The notes under the pieces were generated by a model. It saw only the letters and a list, made by a program, of their open reading frames with translations. It was not told the origin of the DNA and made no database searches. DNA of 64,000 nucleotides from NCBI RefSeq assembly GCF_000092045.1, contig NC_007761.1:3704001-3768000 (forward strand), read 5' to 3'. Shown one piece after another: positions 36,519 through 45,808 of the stretch. The stretch comes from Rhizobium etli CFN 42. GTDB taxonomy: Bacteria; Pseudomonadota; Alphaproteobacteria; Rhizobiales; Rhizobiaceae. The stretch's first letter is position 1. Every line of letters starts with the position of its first letter. Position numbers and translations under genes: made by a program.

Positions 36519-37144
36519 CCGATTTTTCGCTGATCGAGACGCTGCGCTGGCAGCCCGGCGAAGGCTTCATCCGTCTGCGCCTGCATCTCGCCCGGCTTTT
36601 CCGCTCCGCCCGTCGCCTCGGTTTTCCGCAACCGACCGATGCGCAAAGAAAGCTCGAAGCAGCCGTTGCCGGCGCTGGCGGCCCGCTGCGCGTCCGCCTG
36701 ATCTTCGACCTGCAAGGCGAGATCGAGGTGACGAGCGCGCCCTTTTTCCCACTGGCGCCGGAGACCGTTTGGAAGGTCCGTATCGCCAAGACCCGCCTCC
36801 ACTCCGCCGACAGGCTGCTGCGCGTCAAGACCACACGGCGCACCCTCTACGAGACCGCCCGCGCCGAATATGCTCAGGCTGAGGCCGACGAAGTCATCCT
36901 CCTGAATGAACGCGATGAAGTCTGCGAGGGCACCATCACCTCCATCTTTCTCGATGACGGAAGCGGCATTCTGCGCACTCCGCCGATCTCCTGCGGCCTT
37001 CTTGCGGGCGTGCTGCGCACCGAACTCCTCTGTGGGCGCAAGGCCCGCGTCGGTCGTCTGACAGTTGCCGATCTCGATGCCGGCACGATATATGTCGGCA
37101 ACTCGCTGCGCGGGCTGATCCGCGCAAACCTCCTGAGGAGCTGA
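36515..37144 (+). CDS. pabC: Aminodeoxychorismate lyase-type class IV aminotransferase
   Basis: A 209-aa fold-type IV PLP protein, the probable 4-amino-4-deoxychorismate lyase that releases p-aminobenzoate and pyruvate. The cofactor lysine lies in LLRVKTTRRTLYE; DEVCEGTITSIF is the conserved Glu-Gly-Thr motif; CGLLAGVLRTELL closes the phosphate-binding site. It is shorter than E. coli PabC (about 270 aa). Its start overlaps the pabB stop, and with pabB it forms the p-aminobenzoate pair. Confidence 0.88.
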   Translation: MTDFSLIETLRWQPGEGFIRLRLHLARLFRSARRLGFPQPTDAQRKLEAAVAGAGGPLRVRLIFDLQGEIEVTSAPFFPLAPETVWKVRIAKTRLHSADRLLRVKTTRRTLYETARAEYAQAEADEVILLNERDEVCEGTITSIFLDDGSGILRTPPISCGLLAGVLRTELLCGRKARVGRLTVADLDAGTIYVGNSLRGLIRANLLRS

Positions 37145-37146
37145 TC

Positions 37147-37431
37147 ATGTTCATTCTCTCCCTCACCTATCGCAAATCCAATGACGAGGCCGACAGGCAC
37201 ATGGAGCCGCATATGGCCTGGGTGAAGGAGGGCTATGCCAAGGGCTGGTTCCTCGCCTCCGGCCGCAAGGTGCCGCGCACCGGCGGCGCGATCATCGCCA
37301 TCGGCGACCGCGCCAAAATCGAGGCCTATGTCGCCGCCGATCCCTTCACCATCCATGGCGTCGCCGAATACGACATCACCGAGCTTGCGGTGACGACGAC
37401 GGTCGAAGGGCTGGAAATCCTGAAACGCTGA
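37147..37431 (+). CDS. YciI-family protein
   Basis: A 94-aa ferredoxin-like alpha/beta protein: HMEPHMAWVKEGYAKGWFLASG followed by GGAIIAIGDRAKIEAYVAADPF is the YciI pattern, with the His that is proposed as catalytic in relatives. Function is not known; homologues dehalogenate or stabilise reactive intermediates. It begins two bases after the pabC stop and is probably its operon partner. No terminator is evident in the 166-bp gap to hss. Confidence 0.88.
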   Translation: MFILSLTYRKSNDEADRHMEPHMAWVKEGYAKGWFLASGRKVPRTGGAIIAIGDRAKIEAYVAADPFTIHGVAEYDITELAVTTTVEGLEILKR

Positions 37432-37597
37432 TTTTCGGTCAGATGGTCTCGTCGCCCCGATATTTGGCCTTTCCCGGTCAACGCTCTTTATTGTGACGCC
37501 GTTTTGTGGTTAGAGCCGGTCACCTCGCAATTTCTGCGGCAATTTCAAAAGAATTCTTCAGGCTGATCGCCTTCGTCCCCTTCCACAGGAGAAAAGA

Positions 37598-39049
37598 ATG
37601 ACGGACAAGAACCACCCGGTATATGCCGAAATTACCGGTCCGATCGTGATGATCGGCTTTGGCTCCATCGGCCGCGGCACCCTGCCGCTGATCGAGCGCC
37701 ACTTCAAATTCGACAAGAGCCGGATGGTCGTCATCGACCCGCGTGAAGAACCCTCCGACATGGAGATCCTGAAGAAACACGGCGTTCGCCACATCAAGGA
37801 ATATGTCACCAAGGACAATTACAAGGAGCTGCTGAAGCCCCTGCTGACGAAAGGCGAAGGCCAGGGCTTCTGCGTCAACCTTTCGGTCGACACCTCCTCG
37901 CTCGACATCATCAAGCTCTGCCGCAAGCTCGACGTTCTCTATATCGATACGGTCGTCGAGCCCTGGCTTGGCTTCTATTTCGACAAGGGCATGAGCAATG
38001 CCGACCGCACCAACTATGCGCTGCGCGAGACGGTGCGCAAGGAAAAGGCGAAAAACCCCGGCGGCGCCACCGCCGTCTCCACCTGCGGCGCCAATCCGGG
38101 CATGGTCTCCTGGTTCGTCAAGCAGGCACTCGTCAACCTCGCCAATGATACCGGCGTTAAATTCGAGGAACCGGACCAGCACGATCGCGAAGGCTGGGCC
38201 AAGCTGATGAAGAAGGTCGGCGTCAAGGGTATCCACATCGCCGAGCGTGACACCCAGCGCACCAAGCATCCGAAGCCGCTCAACGTCTTCTGGAACACCT
38301 GGTCCGTCGAAGGCTTCATCTCCGAAGGCATGCAGCCGGCCGAACTCGGCTGGGGCACGCACGAGCAGTGGATGCCGAAGAATGCCAAGAAGCACAAGAA
38401 GGGCAACAAGGCGGCGATCTACCTGGAGCAGCCGGGCGCCAACACGCGCGTGCGCACCTGGTGCCCGACCCCCGGCCCGCAATACGGCTTCCTCGTCACC
38501 CACAACGAGTCGATCTCGATCGCCGATTACTTCACGGTCCGCGACAAGGACGGCGAAGTCACCTTCCGTCCGACCTGCCACTATGCCTACCATCCGGCCA
38601 ACGACGCCGTGCTCTCGCTGCATGAGATGTTCGGCAACGGCGGCACGCCGCAGCCGGTCCATCACGTTCTCGACGAGGACGAGCTCGAGGACGGCATCGA
38701 CGAACTCGGCGTCCTGCTCTACGGTCACGAGAAGAATGCCTACTGGTATGGCTCGCGCCTGTCGCTGGAAGAAACCCGCCGCATCGCGCCCTACCAGAAC
38801 GCCACCGGCCTGCAGGTGACCTCCGCCGTTCTCGCTGGCATGGTCTGGGCGCTGGAAAACCCCAAGGCCGGCATCGTCGAAGCCGACGAGATCGATTACA
38901 AGCGCTGCCTCGACGTGCAGATGCCCTATCTCGGCCCGGTCGAAGGCCACTATACCGACTGGACGCCACTCGACGGCCGTCCCGGTCTGTTTCCTGAGGA
39001 TATCGACACCAAGGATCCCTGGCAGTTCAGGAACATCCTCGTTCGCTGA
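37598..39049 (+). CDS. hss: Homospermidine synthase
   Basis: A 483-aa NAD-dependent enzyme making sym-homospermidine from putrescine (or putrescine and spermidine). MIGFGSIGRGTLPLI (about 18-33) is the nucleotide-binding loop; FCVNLSVDTSSLDII and STCGANPGMVSWFVKQAL are family motifs. Homospermidine is the hallmark polyamine of rhizobia. AGGAGAAAAGA precedes the ATG. It is followed by a strong intrinsic terminator. It stands alone with no polyamine transport or decarboxylase genes nearby. Confidence 0.95.
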   Translation: MTDKNHPVYAEITGPIVMIGFGSIGRGTLPLIERHFKFDKSRMVVIDPREEPSDMEILKKHGVRHIKEYVTKDNYKELLKPLLTKGEGQGFCVNLSVDTSSLDIIKLCRKLDVLYIDTVVEPWLGFYFDKGMSNADRTNYALRETVRKEKAKNPGGATAVSTCGANPGMVSWFVKQALVNLANDTGVKFEEPDQHDREGWAKLMKKVGVKGIHIAERDTQRTKHPKPLNVFWNTWSVEGFISEGMQPAELGWGTHEQWMPKNAKKHKKGNKAAIYLEQPGANTRVRTWCPTPGPQYGFLVTHNESISIADYFTVRDKDGEVTFRPTCHYAYHPANDAVLSLHEMFGNGGTPQPVHHVLDEDELEDGIDELGVLLYGHEKNAYWYGSRLSLEETRRIAPYQNATGLQVTSAVLAGMVWALENPKAGIVEADEIDYKRCLDVQMPYLGPVEGHYTDWTPLDGRPGLFPEDIDTKDPWQFRNILVR

Positions 39050-39071
39050 CATTGTCAGTGCAACTTTGAAG

Positions 39072-39097
39072 ATGCCCGCCGCGAGGCGGGCATTTTT
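39072..39097 (+). terminator. Intrinsic terminator of hss
   Basis: ATGCCCGCC and GGCGGGCAT pair around a GCGA loop, followed by TTTTT. It lies 22 bp after the hss stop. Confidence 0.93.
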
Positions 39098-39219
39098 GTA
39101 ACGCTGGCTGTATAAATGCCGTCCCCACTGCTCCAAGCCTTGCCATCATGGCAGACGCACGCCATGTTTTGCCCGAACTTGGCGGGTGACCGCCACGCCG
39201 ATTCGCCGGGAGAAGCCTT

Positions 39220-39588
39220 ATGAAAATCAGAACTGGTCTCGTTCTTGTCGGTGCAGCGGCCGCTCTTGCCTCCTGCGTTTCGCCGGAGCCACGGCCATTG
39301 CCGGTTGCAGCCACGCCCTTCGCCAACGGCGTTGAAGGCAGCTGGAGCGATCCGAACGGCATCGTCTCCACGTTCCAGGGCGGTACCTTCACCACCCGCA
39401 CGACCGATAGCAACCAGCTTCTTGCTTCCGGCACCTATATCAATACCTCGCCGACACTGGTCGAGATCAACATGACCTCGCTGGTGCGCAAGACACAGTC
39501 CAAGGTTAATTGCGCCCTCGTCAATCCTACCCAGCTCAACTGCACTTCGGATTCCGGTGCACAATTCACACTTTCCCGCCGCGGCTGA
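39220..39588 (+). CDS. omp10: Omp10-family outer-membrane lipoprotein
   Basis: A 122-aa lipoprotein. The signal peptide ends in a lipobox LASC with the acylated Cys at residue 19. The mature part matches Brucella Omp10 closely: GVEGSWSDPNGIVSTFQGG, TRTTDSN, then VEINMTSLVRKTQSKVNCALV and QLNCTSDSGAQFTLSRR. It is a surface-associated outer-membrane lipoprotein restricted to Rhizobiales and relatives. Function is unknown. The two mature Cys residues near 92 and 104 may pair. Its own promoter should lie in the gap after the hss terminator. Confidence 0.92.
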   Translation: MKIRTGLVLVGAAAALASCVSPEPRPLPVAATPFANGVEGSWSDPNGIVSTFQGGTFTTRTTDSNQLLASGTYINTSPTLVEINMTSLVRKTQSKVNCALVNPTQLNCTSDSGAQFTLSRRG

Positions 39589-39618
39589 AAAGAGCGGATG
39601 CGCTGACGGTCTTGTGCT

Positions 39619-39648
39619 GGTTACCGTGCGAGTCTCTTTCTGGTAACC
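39619..39648. promoter_or_regulatory. Inverted repeat upstream of the nucleotidase gene
   Basis: GGTTACC (39619-39625) and GGTAACC (39642-39648) form a 7-bp inverted repeat with a 16-base spacer, 226 bp before the nucleotidase start. It could be an operator or a weak hairpin. Confidence 0.35.
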
Positions 39649-39873
39649 TTGTCCTGCTGATGCTGGTCTCACCTCGAAGGGGATGACGCCCGCTAGAGAG
39701 CTGGCCGCTTTTTTGTGCCGGTCCTCTTGGAAAGAATCCCTTCTGATCCAGCTTTCCCTTGCGGTTGTGAATCGTCTGATGGAACATCTGCTCGCTGGGA
39801 AACCGCCCCGGCGGGCTTTGGAAGGGATTGGCGGGGATCAGGGGGATCTTTCGCCTCAATCAGGAGAACAGGG

Positions 39874-41880
39874 ATGACGAAGTCTTTCAGCTTCGGTCTT
39901 TTGACCGCGTCCATGCTGGCGCTGAGCGCGGGCGCCGCCTTTGCAGATTACGAACTCAATATTCTTCATATCAACGATTTCCATTCACGCATCGAATCGA
40001 TCAACAAATTCGACTCCACCTGCTCGGCTGAAGAGGAAGGCAAGAAGGAGTGCTTCGGCGGCGCCGCCCGCCTGAAGACCGCGATCGACCAGCGCCGCCA
40101 GGCGCTGTCAGGCAAGAATGTCCTCCTGCTGAACGCCGGCGACAATTTCCAGGGCTCGCTCTTCTACACCACCTATAAGGGCGCGGCCGAAGCCGAATTT
40201 TTGAACCTGATGAAGTTCGACGCGATGACCGTCGGCAATCATGAATTCGACGACAGCGAGGATGGGCTTGCGACCTTCCTCGACAAGGTGCAATTCCCCG
40301 TCGTGACCGCGAACGTCAAGGCGAGCGCCGCCTCAAAGCTCGGCGACCGCATCAAGCTCTCGCTGGTGCTCGATGTTGGCGGCCAGAAGATCGGCATCGT
40401 CGGGGCCGTCACCAACGATACGCCAGAGCTCTCCTCCCCCGGCCCGAATGTCACAATCGAAGATGACGTTCAGACGATCACATCAGCCGTCCAGGATCTG
40501 AAGGGCCAGGGCGTCAACAAGATCATTGCGCTGACCCATGTCGGCTATCCCCGTGATCTCGCTTTCATCGCCAAGATTCCGGATGTCGACGTCGTCGTCG
40601 GCGGCCACTCCCATAGTCTGCTCTCCAATACCGATCCGAAGGCTGAAGGCCCGTATCCGACGATGGTCGACAACCCCGGCGGCTATAAGGTGCCGGTCGT
40701 CCAGGCCGCCTCTTACAGCAAGTATCTCGGCGATGTCGTCGTCAATTTCGACGACAATGGCGTCGTCAAGGATGCCAAGGGCGACCCGATCCTGATCGAC
40801 TCGTCCTTTACACCCGATCCGGCCGTCGTCGCTCGCGTCGCCGAACTGGCAAAACCGATCGAGGAACTGCGCAAAAAGGTGATCGGCTCCTCTGAAGGTC
40901 CAATCGAGGGCGACCGCAAGGTCTGCCGCGTCAAGGAATGCTCGATGGGTAATCTGGTGGCCGACGCCATGCTTGACCGCACCAGGAACCAGGGTGTCAC
41001 CATCGCCATTCAGAACGGCGGCGGCCTGCGCGCGTCTATCGACGGCGGCGATATCACCCAGGGCGAAGTCATCACCGTCCTGCCTTTCCAGAACACCCTC
41101 GCCACTTTTGAAGCAACCGGCGCGGACGTCGTCAAGGCGCTCGAAAACGGCGTCAGCCAGATCGATCAGGGCGCCGGCCGCTTCCCGCAGGTCGCCGGCC
41201 TGAAGTTCTCGTTCGACCAGTCGAAGCCTGCCGGCAGCCGCGTCAGCGATGTTCAGGTGAAGGAGGGTGACAAGTTCGCGCCGATCGATCCGGCCAAGAC
41301 CTACAAGATCGCCACCAACAACTTCATGCGATCAGGCGGCGATGGCTATTCGATTTTCAAGGAAGGCAAGAATGCTTACGATTACGGCCCGGATCTTGCC
41401 GACGTGACCGCCGACTACGTCGCCGCGCATTCGCCTTATAAGCCCTATACCGATGGCCGCGTCACCGAAATCGGCGCGACCGTGGCACAGGCGCCCGCTG
41501 CCGAACCGGCGGCTCCCGCGCCGGCGGCACCTGCACCGGCCACTGAGCCAGCTCCTGCCCCGGCGGCCCCGGCTGCACCCGCTCCGGCTGCCGAGCCTGC
41601 CCCGGCCGCACCCGCACCAGCCACCGAGCCTGCCCCTGCCGCGCCAGCTCCGGCAACACCGGCAGCTCCCGCGCCCGCGACAGAACCGGCGCCCGCGGCC
41701 TCCGCACCCGCCGCGACAACACCTTCCACCCATGTCATCGCGGCCGGCGACACTTTCTGGGATCTGGCTGTGACCTTCTATGGTGACGGCACGCTGTGGC
41801 GGAAGCTTTCTGAGGCCAACGGCAAGCCGAACCCGCGCCACCTGACGGTTGGCAAGGAGATCCAGGTTCCTGCAAAGTAA
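39874..41880 (+). CDS. Periplasmic 5'-nucleotidase with C-terminal LysM domain
   Basis: A 668-aa protein of the 5'-nucleotidase/2',3'-cyclic phosphodiesterase family. Signal peptide MTKSFSFGLLTASMLALSAG; calcineurin-like metal centre with HINDFHSR, NAGDNFQGS, GNHEFDD and VVGGHSHS; the C-terminal nucleotidase domain with NGGGLRASI and FMRSGGDGY. A Pro/Ala/Glu-rich linker of about 80 residues then leads to a LysM domain (HVIAAGDTFWDLAVTFYG, then EIQVPAK). LysM would tether it to peptidoglycan. It should release phosphate and nucleosides from periplasmic nucleotides. AGGAGAACAGGG precedes the ATG at 39874. Confidence 0.93.
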   Translation: MTKSFSFGLLTASMLALSAGAAFADYELNILHINDFHSRIESINKFDSTCSAEEEGKKECFGGAARLKTAIDQRRQALSGKNVLLLNAGDNFQGSLFYTTYKGAAEAEFLNLMKFDAMTVGNHEFDDSEDGLATFLDKVQFPVVTANVKASAASKLGDRIKLSLVLDVGGQKIGIVGAVTNDTPELSSPGPNVTIEDDVQTITSAVQDLKGQGVNKIIALTHVGYPRDLAFIAKIPDVDVVVGGHSHSLLSNTDPKAEGPYPTMVDNPGGYKVPVVQAASYSKYLGDVVVNFDDNGVVKDAKGDPILIDSSFTPDPAVVARVAELAKPIEELRKKVIGSSEGPIEGDRKVCRVKECSMGNLVADAMLDRTRNQGVTIAIQNGGGLRASIDGGDITQGEVITVLPFQNTLATFEATGADVVKALENGVSQIDQGAGRFPQVAGLKFSFDQSKPAGSRVSDVQVKEGDKFAPIDPAKTYKIATNNFMRSGGDGYSIFKEGKNAYDYGPDLADVTADYVAAHSPYKPYTDGRVTEIGATVAQAPAAEPAAPAPAAPAPATEPAPAPAAPAAPAPAAEPAPAAPAPATEPAPAAPAPATPAAPAPATEPAPAASAPAATTPSTHVIAAGDTFWDLAVTFYGDGTLWRKLSEANGKPNPRHLTVGKEIQVPAK

Positions 41881-41902
41881 GACGATTTGTCTCGACACCA
41901 TC

Positions 41903-41937
41903 GGCCGGCTCGGGGTTTCCCGGGCCGGCTTTTCTTT
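41903..41937 (+). terminator. Intrinsic terminator of the nucleotidase gene
   Basis: GCCGGC (about 41904-41909) pairs with GCCGGC (41924-41929), with a CGGG/CCCG inner stem, then TTTTCTTTC. It follows the stop by 23 bp. Confidence 0.88.
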
Positions 41938-42003
41938 CTATAGGGTGAACTATGTTCTCGAGGCTGCGTATAAGCCGACGAGACAACGACCGTTGGGGCC
42001 AGA

Positions 42004-43038
42004 ATGACAGCAGATATTTCACTCCGCCCGGCGGATCATCCAGCCATCAAATCAGGCAAGATCGGCGTACTGCTGGTCAATCTCGGCACGCCCGACGGCA
42101 CCGACTACACCTCGATGCGCCGCTATCTCAAGGAGTTCCTGACCGATCGCCGCGTCATCGAATGGTCGCCCTGGAAATGGTATCCGATCCTCTTTGGCAT
42201 CGTGCTCAACACCCGTCCGCAGAAGGTCGGCAAGGCCTACGAACTGATCTGGAACAAGGAGAAGAACGAAAGTTATCTCCGCACCTACACGCGCAACCAG
42301 GCTGAACTGATGGCCAAGCGCCTGCACGATCTTGCCAACGTCAAGGTCGACTGGGCGATGCGTTATGGCACGCCGTCGATCGCTTCACGCATCGAGACGC
42401 TGAAGCAGGAGGGCTGTGACCGCATCCTGCTCTTTCCGCTCTATCCGCAATATGCGGCAGCGACCACCGCGACCGTGAACGACAAGGCCTTCCAGAAGCT
42501 GCTCTCGATGCGCTGGCAGCCGGCGCTGCGCACCGTGCCGGACTATCATGACGACGAGACCTATATCGAGGCGCTCGCCCAGTCCGTCGAAAGGCATCTT
42601 TCGTCGCTCGACTGGAAGCCGGACATGCTGCTCGCCTCCTTCCACGGCATCCCGATGTCCTATTTCAAGCAGGGCGACCCCTATTACTGTCAATGCCAAA
42701 AGACCGGCCGGCTCCTGCGCGAACGGCTCGGACTGACCCAGGAAAACTTCATGGTCACCTTCCAGTCCCGCTTCGGGCCGGAAGAATGGCTGCAACCCTA
42801 TACCGACAAGACAGTGGAAAAGCTCGCTCAGGACGGCGTCAAGCGTATCGCCGTCATCAATCCCGGCTTCGTCTCCGACTGCCTAGAAACGCTGGAAGAA
42901 ATCGCCGAACAAGCCGCGCATTCCTTCCACGAGAACGGCGGCGACAAGTTCACCCATATCCCCTGCCTCAACGACAGCGATGACGGCATGAAGGTGCTGG
43001 AAAAGGTGGTCCGCCGCGAATTGCAGGGTTGGGTCTGA
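42004..43038 (+). CDS. hemH: Ferrochelatase
   Basis: A 344-aa enzyme inserting iron into protoporphyrin IX, the last step of heme synthesis. GVLLVNLGTPDG near the N-terminus, RILLFPLYPQYAAATTAT, LLASFHGIPMSYFKQGDPYY (with the conserved metal-site His) and FQSRFGPEEWLQPYTD are the family blocks, and NPGFVSDCLETLEEI closes it. Full length. It follows an intrinsic terminator and so must have its own promoter in the preceding gap; no Irr or other iron-responsive motif is recognised there. Confidence 0.96.
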   Translation: MTADISLRPADHPAIKSGKIGVLLVNLGTPDGTDYTSMRRYLKEFLTDRRVIEWSPWKWYPILFGIVLNTRPQKVGKAYELIWNKEKNESYLRTYTRNQAELMAKRLHDLANVKVDWAMRYGTPSIASRIETLKQEGCDRILLFPLYPQYAAATTATVNDKAFQKLLSMRWQPALRTVPDYHDDETYIEALAQSVERHLSSLDWKPDMLLASFHGIPMSYFKQGDPYYCQCQKTGRLLRERLGLTQENFMVTFQSRFGPEEWLQPYTDKTVEKLAQDGVKRIAVINPGFVSDCLETLEEIAEQAAHSFHENGGDKFTHIPCLNDSDDGMKVLEKVVRRELQGWV

Positions 43039-43181
43039 GAAGAAGCCAAAGACCTTGCCGAGAACCTCCTTTTCACCTGGAGGTGGTGCATGCGCGTGTC
43101 ATTTCTTCCTCGCAAAGAACATGCTAATTCACCACATCAGTTGTGAGGCGCGTGCGCATGCGCCGATGGGAGGAATTTTTC

Positions 43182-44213
43182 ATGCTGTTCGGCGGCTTCG
43201 ACATCGTCGTGATCGTGCTGGTCATCTTCGTCATTCTGGTGCTCTTTGCCGGGATCAAGACGGTGCCGCAGGGCTATCGCTACACCATTGAGCGCTTTGG
43301 CCGCTATACCCGCACGCTGGAGCCGGGCCTTAACCTCATCACTCCCTTCATCGAGCGCGTCGGGGCGCGGATGAACGTGATGGAGCAGGTGCTGAATGTG
43401 CCGACCCAGGAAGTGATTACCAAAGACAATGCCTCGGTTTCAGCCGATGCCGTCGCATTCTTTCAGGTTCTGAATGCCGCCCAGGCCGCCTACCAGGTTT
43501 CTCACCTCGAAAATGCCATTCTCAATCTCACCATGACCAACATCCGCTCGGTTATGGGTTCCATGGATCTCGACGAACTGCTTTCCAATCGCGACGCGAT
43601 CAATGACCGGCTGCTGCGCGTCGTCGACGAGGCGGTGCAGCCTTGGGGCATCAAGGTCACCCGCGTCGAAATCAAGGACATCCAGCCGCCGCGCGACCTC
43701 GTCGATGCGATGGCCCGCCAGATGAAGGCCGAGCGCGAGAAGCGCGCCCAGGTGCTGGAAGCCGAAGGCGCGCGCAACGCGCAGATCCTCAGGGCCGAGG
43801 GCGCCAAGCAATCCGCCATTTTGCAGGCAGAAGGCCAGCGCGAGGCCGCCTTCCGCAACGCCGAGGCCCGCGAGCGACTGGCCGAAGCCGAAGCCAAGGC
43901 GACGAAGATGGTCTCCGAAGCGATTGCTGCCGGTGACGTTCAGGCGATCAACTATTTCGTCGCCCAGAAATACACCGAAGCGCTCGCCGCGGTCGGCTCG
44001 GCGCCCAATTCCAAGATCGTGCTGATGCCGATGGAAGCCTCTTCCATCCTGGGCTCGCTGGGCGGCATCGGCGCCATCGCCCGCGAAGTGTTCGGTGACG
44101 CCGGCAATCCGCCGCCGCCTTCCCCGCCGCGTCCGCGTCCCGCGCCGATCCGCTCTACGCCGCCGATCAATCCGCCGGCCCCCAATCCTTTCAATCCGGA
44201 TCAGGAGCGATAA
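43182..44213 (+). CDS. SPFH/stomatin-family membrane protein
   Basis: A 343-aa inner-membrane protein with an N-terminal membrane helix ([16 protein letters not shown]) and a prohibitin/stomatin (SPFH) domain: [24 protein letters not shown], then [21 protein letters not shown] long Ala/Glu/Arg coiled coil follows, and a Pro-rich C-terminus ([18 protein letters not shown]) ends it. GGGAGGA nine bases upstream supports ATG 43182 over an earlier in-frame GTG. These proteins form ring assemblies with their NfeD partner, encoded next. Confidence 0.93.
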   Translation: MLFGGFDIVVIVLVIFVILVLFAGIKTVPQGYRYTIERFGRYTRTLEPGLNLITPFIERVGARMNVMEQVLNVPTQEVITKDNASVSADAVAFFQVLNAAQAAYQVSHLENAILNLTMTNIRSVMGSMDLDELLSNRDAINDRLLRVVDEAVQPWGIKVTRVEIKDIQPPRDLVDAMARQMKAEREKRAQVLEAEGARNAQILRAEGAKQSAILQAEGQREAAFRNAEARERLAEAEAKATKMVSEAIAAGDVQAINYFVAQKYTEALAAVGSAPNSKIVLMPMEASSILGSLGGIGAIAREVFGDAGNPPPPSPPRPRPAPIRSTPPINPPAPNPFNPDQER

Positions 44214-44216
44214 GCC

Positions 44217-44672
44217 ATGCTGGCGAAGATCATCGCGGAACTCGGTCCATGGAACTGGTGGGTTACAGGCCTCGTGCTGCTCGCCGCCGAAATGATCGTG
44301 CCCGGTTTCTTCCTGGTCTGGATCGGCCTCGCGGCCTTGATCGTCGGCGCACTGTCGCTGCTCTTCTGGGACAGCGCCTTCTGGATCTGGGAAATCCAGG
44401 CGATCCTTTTTGCGCTTCTGGCCGTGGCGACGACCTTTGCCGGCCGCCGACTGACGCTGCGCAACGCCGAGACCGACGAGCCCTTCCTCAATCAGCGCGG
44501 CGCAAGTCTTGTCGGACGCACCGCCACGCTGCAGGAGCCGATCCGCGAGGGCCGCGGCCGCATCCGCCTCGACGATACGCTATGGCAGGTAATGGGGCCT
44601 GATTTGCCCGTTGGAACACAGGTGAAGGTAATCTCGTGTCACGGCCGCGACCTGCGGGTCGAACCGGTCTGA
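44217..44672 (+). CDS. NfeD-family membrane protein, SPFH partner
   Basis: A 151-aa protein with three hydrophobic N-terminal segments (WWVTGLVLLAAEMIVPGFFLVWIG and the following two) and a C-terminal OB-fold: SLVGRTATLQEPIREGRGRIRLDDTLWQVMGPDLPVG. This is the short NfeD form that is almost always paired with a SPFH protein, as here with a 3-bp gap. Its stop codon and that of the opposite-strand isomerase gene share the hexamer TGATCA at 44670-44675, so there is no intergenic space. Confidence 0.92.
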   Translation: MLAKIIAELGPWNWWVTGLVLLAAEMIVPGFFLVWIGLAALIVGALSLLFWDSAFWIWEIQAILFALLAVATTFAGRRLTLRNAETDEPFLNQRGASLVGRTATLQEPIREGRGRIRLDDTLWQVMGPDLPVGTQVKVISCHGRDLRVEPV

Positions 44673-45668
44673 TCAGGCGACGCCGATCCGCAGCAAGTCA
44701 TGGAAGTGCACCAGCCCGATCGGCCGGCTGTCCTCGTCGATGACGATCAGGGCGCCAATGTGGTGCTGGTTGAGCAGCGCCAGGGCAGCGGTCGCCAGCA
44801 TCGTCGGTTTCACCGTCTTCGGCGTTTTCGTCATGATGTCGTCGACGGCAAGCTCGGCAAGATTGCGGCTCAGGTTCCGAGCCATGTCGCCTTCGGTGAC
44901 GATGCCGCATAGCCGCCCATCCGGGTCGAGCACGCCGACGCAGCCGAAATGCTTGCGCGACAGCACCGTGATCGCCTCCGGCATCGGCGTGCCCTTGACA
45001 ACGAGCGGCAGCTTCTCGCCGGTATGCATGATATCGGCGACATGCATCAGGCTCGCACCCAGCTTGCCGCCGGGATGAAAAACGTGGAAATCGGTGGCGG
45101 TAAAGCCCCGCGCCTCCAGGAGTGCGACCGCCAAGGCATCGCCAAGTGCAAGCTGCATCAGCGTCGAGGTCGTCGGCGCCAGCCCGTTGGGGCAAGCCTC
45201 CTGTTCGTTCGGCACCAGAAGCACGATGTCGGCGGCTGTCGCAAGCGAGGAAGCTTCGCTGCAAGTGATCGCGATCAAGGGGATCGAGAAGCGCCGAGTG
45301 AAGGAAATGATACTCTTGAGCTCGGCGCTTTCGCCGCCTTTGGAAATCGCCAAGACGACGTCATCGCGTGCGATCATGCCGAGATCGCCATGATTGGCTT
45401 CGGCCGCATGCACGAAAAAGGCGGGGGTGCCGGTCGAGGCGAATGTCGCCGCGAGCTTGGTACCGATATGGCCGCTCTTGCCGACGCCGGTAACGATGAC
45501 CCGGCCAGAGATGTCGCCGATGATCTCGACGGCGCGGGTGAAAGGACCGGCCAGTCCGTTGTCAAAGGCCCGTTCGAGCGCTTCCAGACCGTGTTTCTCG
45601 GTCTCTATCGTGCGTTTTGCCGATTCGAGCACGCTGTTTTCAACGAGTTTGATCGCTCTTCTGTTCAT
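44673..45668 (-). CDS. kdsD: Arabinose-5-phosphate isomerase (KpsF/GutQ family)
   Basis: A 331-aa SIS-CBS protein that isomerises ribulose-5-phosphate to arabinose-5-phosphate, the first dedicated step of KDO synthesis for lipopolysaccharide. The SIS domain (about 40-185) has VTGVGKSGHIGTKLAATFAS and ISKGGESAEL; ATDFHVFHPGGKLG is the family-specific motif with conserved His; two CBS repeats (about 205-330) follow. Converges with the NfeD gene with zero spacing. Confidence 0.93.
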   Translation of the reverse strand: MNRRAIKLVENSVLESAKRTIETEKHGLEALERAFDNGLAGPFTRAVEIIGDISGRVIVTGVGKSGHIGTKLAATFASTGTPAFFVHAAEANHGDLGMIARDDVVLAISKGGESAELKSIISFTRRFSIPLIAITCSEASSLATAADIVLLVPNEQEACPNGLAPTTSTLMQLALGDALAVALLEARGFTATDFHVFHPGGKLGASLMHVADIMHTGEKLPLVVKGTPMPEAITVLSRKHFGCVGVLDPDGRLCGIVTEGDMARNLSRNLAELAVDDIMTKTPKTVKPTMLATAALALLNQHHIGALIVIDEDSRPIGLVHFHDLLRIGVA

Positions 45669-45808
45669 GGAGATGCGTTAGACCTTTTCACTTTCCAAGT
45701 CCACCCCGCACCATTTCCGAATCGTGAACAGCGCTTGCCGGCGGCAACGAATGATTAACTACAAGGCTTTACCTTTGAGTAAGAACCGAAAGCATGTCAG
45801 GCGAGTGA

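Noticed and set aside
41500..41740. Possible CRISPR-like or microsatellite array
   Set aside because: The repetition comes from degenerate Pro-Ala-Glu codons in the linker; there are no conserved repeats with unique spacers.
41445..41753. Minus-strand Gly/Ala repeat frame
   Set aside because: It is the antisense of the Pro/Ala-rich linker of the LysM nucleotidase and not a gene.
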